Shown one piece after another: positions 5,884-6,021 of a stretch of DNA of 6,021 nucleotides. How positions within the stretch are numbered: position 1 is the first letter of the stretch; the number at the start of each line of letters is the position of its first letter. Location: NCBI GenBank assembly GCA_021205375.1, contig JAJPXR010000137.1, positions 1-6,021 on the forward strand. The letters are read 5' to 3'. Source of the DNA: Clostridiales bacterium (GTDB lineage: Bacteria; Bacillota; Clostridia; Oscillospirales; Oscillospiraceae). A program made the translations under genes and the position numbers. A model generated the notes under the pieces. That model did not search any database. It was given only the letters and a program-made list of their open reading frames with translations, and was not told where the DNA came from.

Positions 5884-5965
5884 GTCAGCAGGAACGACCC
5901 AACGGCCCAAAACAGCCGGGAGGCGGCAAAGCCGCCACGACATGCTGACCGGTTCTGAGCAACCG
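5884..5965 (+). promoter_or_regulatory. Structured leader RNA (predicted three-way junction), unassigned class
   Basis: Plus-strand leader of the gene at 6007. Outer stem GTCAGCA (5884-5890) with TGCTGAC (5943-5949), 7 bp perfect. It encloses CGGC/GCCG (5903-5906 with 5915-5918) and a strong GGCGGC-AAA-GCCGCC (5922-5936). A further hairpin CGGTT/AACCG (5950-5954 with 5961-5965) follows directly. I do not recognise a known riboswitch core, a T-box or a ribosomal-protein leader. No U-tract follows, so it is not a plain terminator; any control would act on translation or stability, or on Rho. Confidence 0.45.
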
Positions 5966-6006
5966 TCCATCTCATCAAAAAACGTTTATGATTGGAGTGT
6001 TTCACC

Positions 6007-6021
6007 ATGAGCAAGATTATG
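6007..6021 (+). CDS. Start of an unidentified gene, cut by window edge
   Basis: ATG at 6007 opens MSKIM and runs off the window. GGAG at 5994-5997 sits 9 bases upstream, a proper ribosome site, and a promoter-like -10 and structured leader lie before it, so this is a genuine gene start. Five residues are too few to name a product. Confidence 0.7.

Noticed and set aside
5884..5949. tRNA gene suggested by a 7-bp closing stem
   Set aside because: No D-arm, anticodon arm or TTC-type T-loop can be drawn, length is 66 bases, and it lies in a leader just before a start codon.

Overview
The window is a GC-rich chromosomal segment (roughly 60% GC by eye, with mostly G/C third codon positions). It most resembles a high-GC member of the Clostridia, perhaps the Oscillospiraceae. 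That is inferred from the Firmicutes-like GyrA, the clostridial style of the histidine kinase (no full HAMP, FERFYRAD motif), the YcxB-like protein and the strong AGGAGG-type ribosome sites. No species-level marker is visible.

Left half, plus strand (1-3020): the 3' five-sixths of gyrA (DNA gyrase subunit A), then rnhA (ribonuclease HI) with no base between gyrA stop and rnhA start, then a two-helix membrane protein of YcxB type one base after rnhA. The spacing says these three are co-transcribed and probably translationally coupled. Gyrase and RNase HI both counter the effects of R-loops and supercoiling, so their coupling makes sense. The unit ends at two back-to-back GC-rich hairpins (3033-3116), which also lie at the end of the converging minus-strand gene.

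Middle and right, minus strand: a SecB-fold protein (3126-3569) has its own sigma-A type extended -10 promoter and a structured leader. Upstream of it on the same strand is a two-component system: an OmpR/PhoB-type response regulator (4963-5643) and its sensor kinase (3707-4966), overlapping by ATGA. The regulator-kinase pair has a good promoter at 5706-5734 with a hairpin at the very 5' end of its mRNA.

Right end: a 363-bp divergent intergenic region (5644-6006) leads into a new plus-strand gene, of which only five codons are in the window. The region is unusually dense in signals: a perfect 8-bp inverted repeat centred about -42 from a predicted start site that has a good -10 but a poor -35; a direct repeat CAGGTCAA with 21-bp periodicity; and a ~125-nt leader predicted to fold into a three-way junction. 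This is the part most likely to hold undescribed regulation. I did not see a CRISPR array, mobile element, tRNA, rRNA or an obviously new defence-type system.
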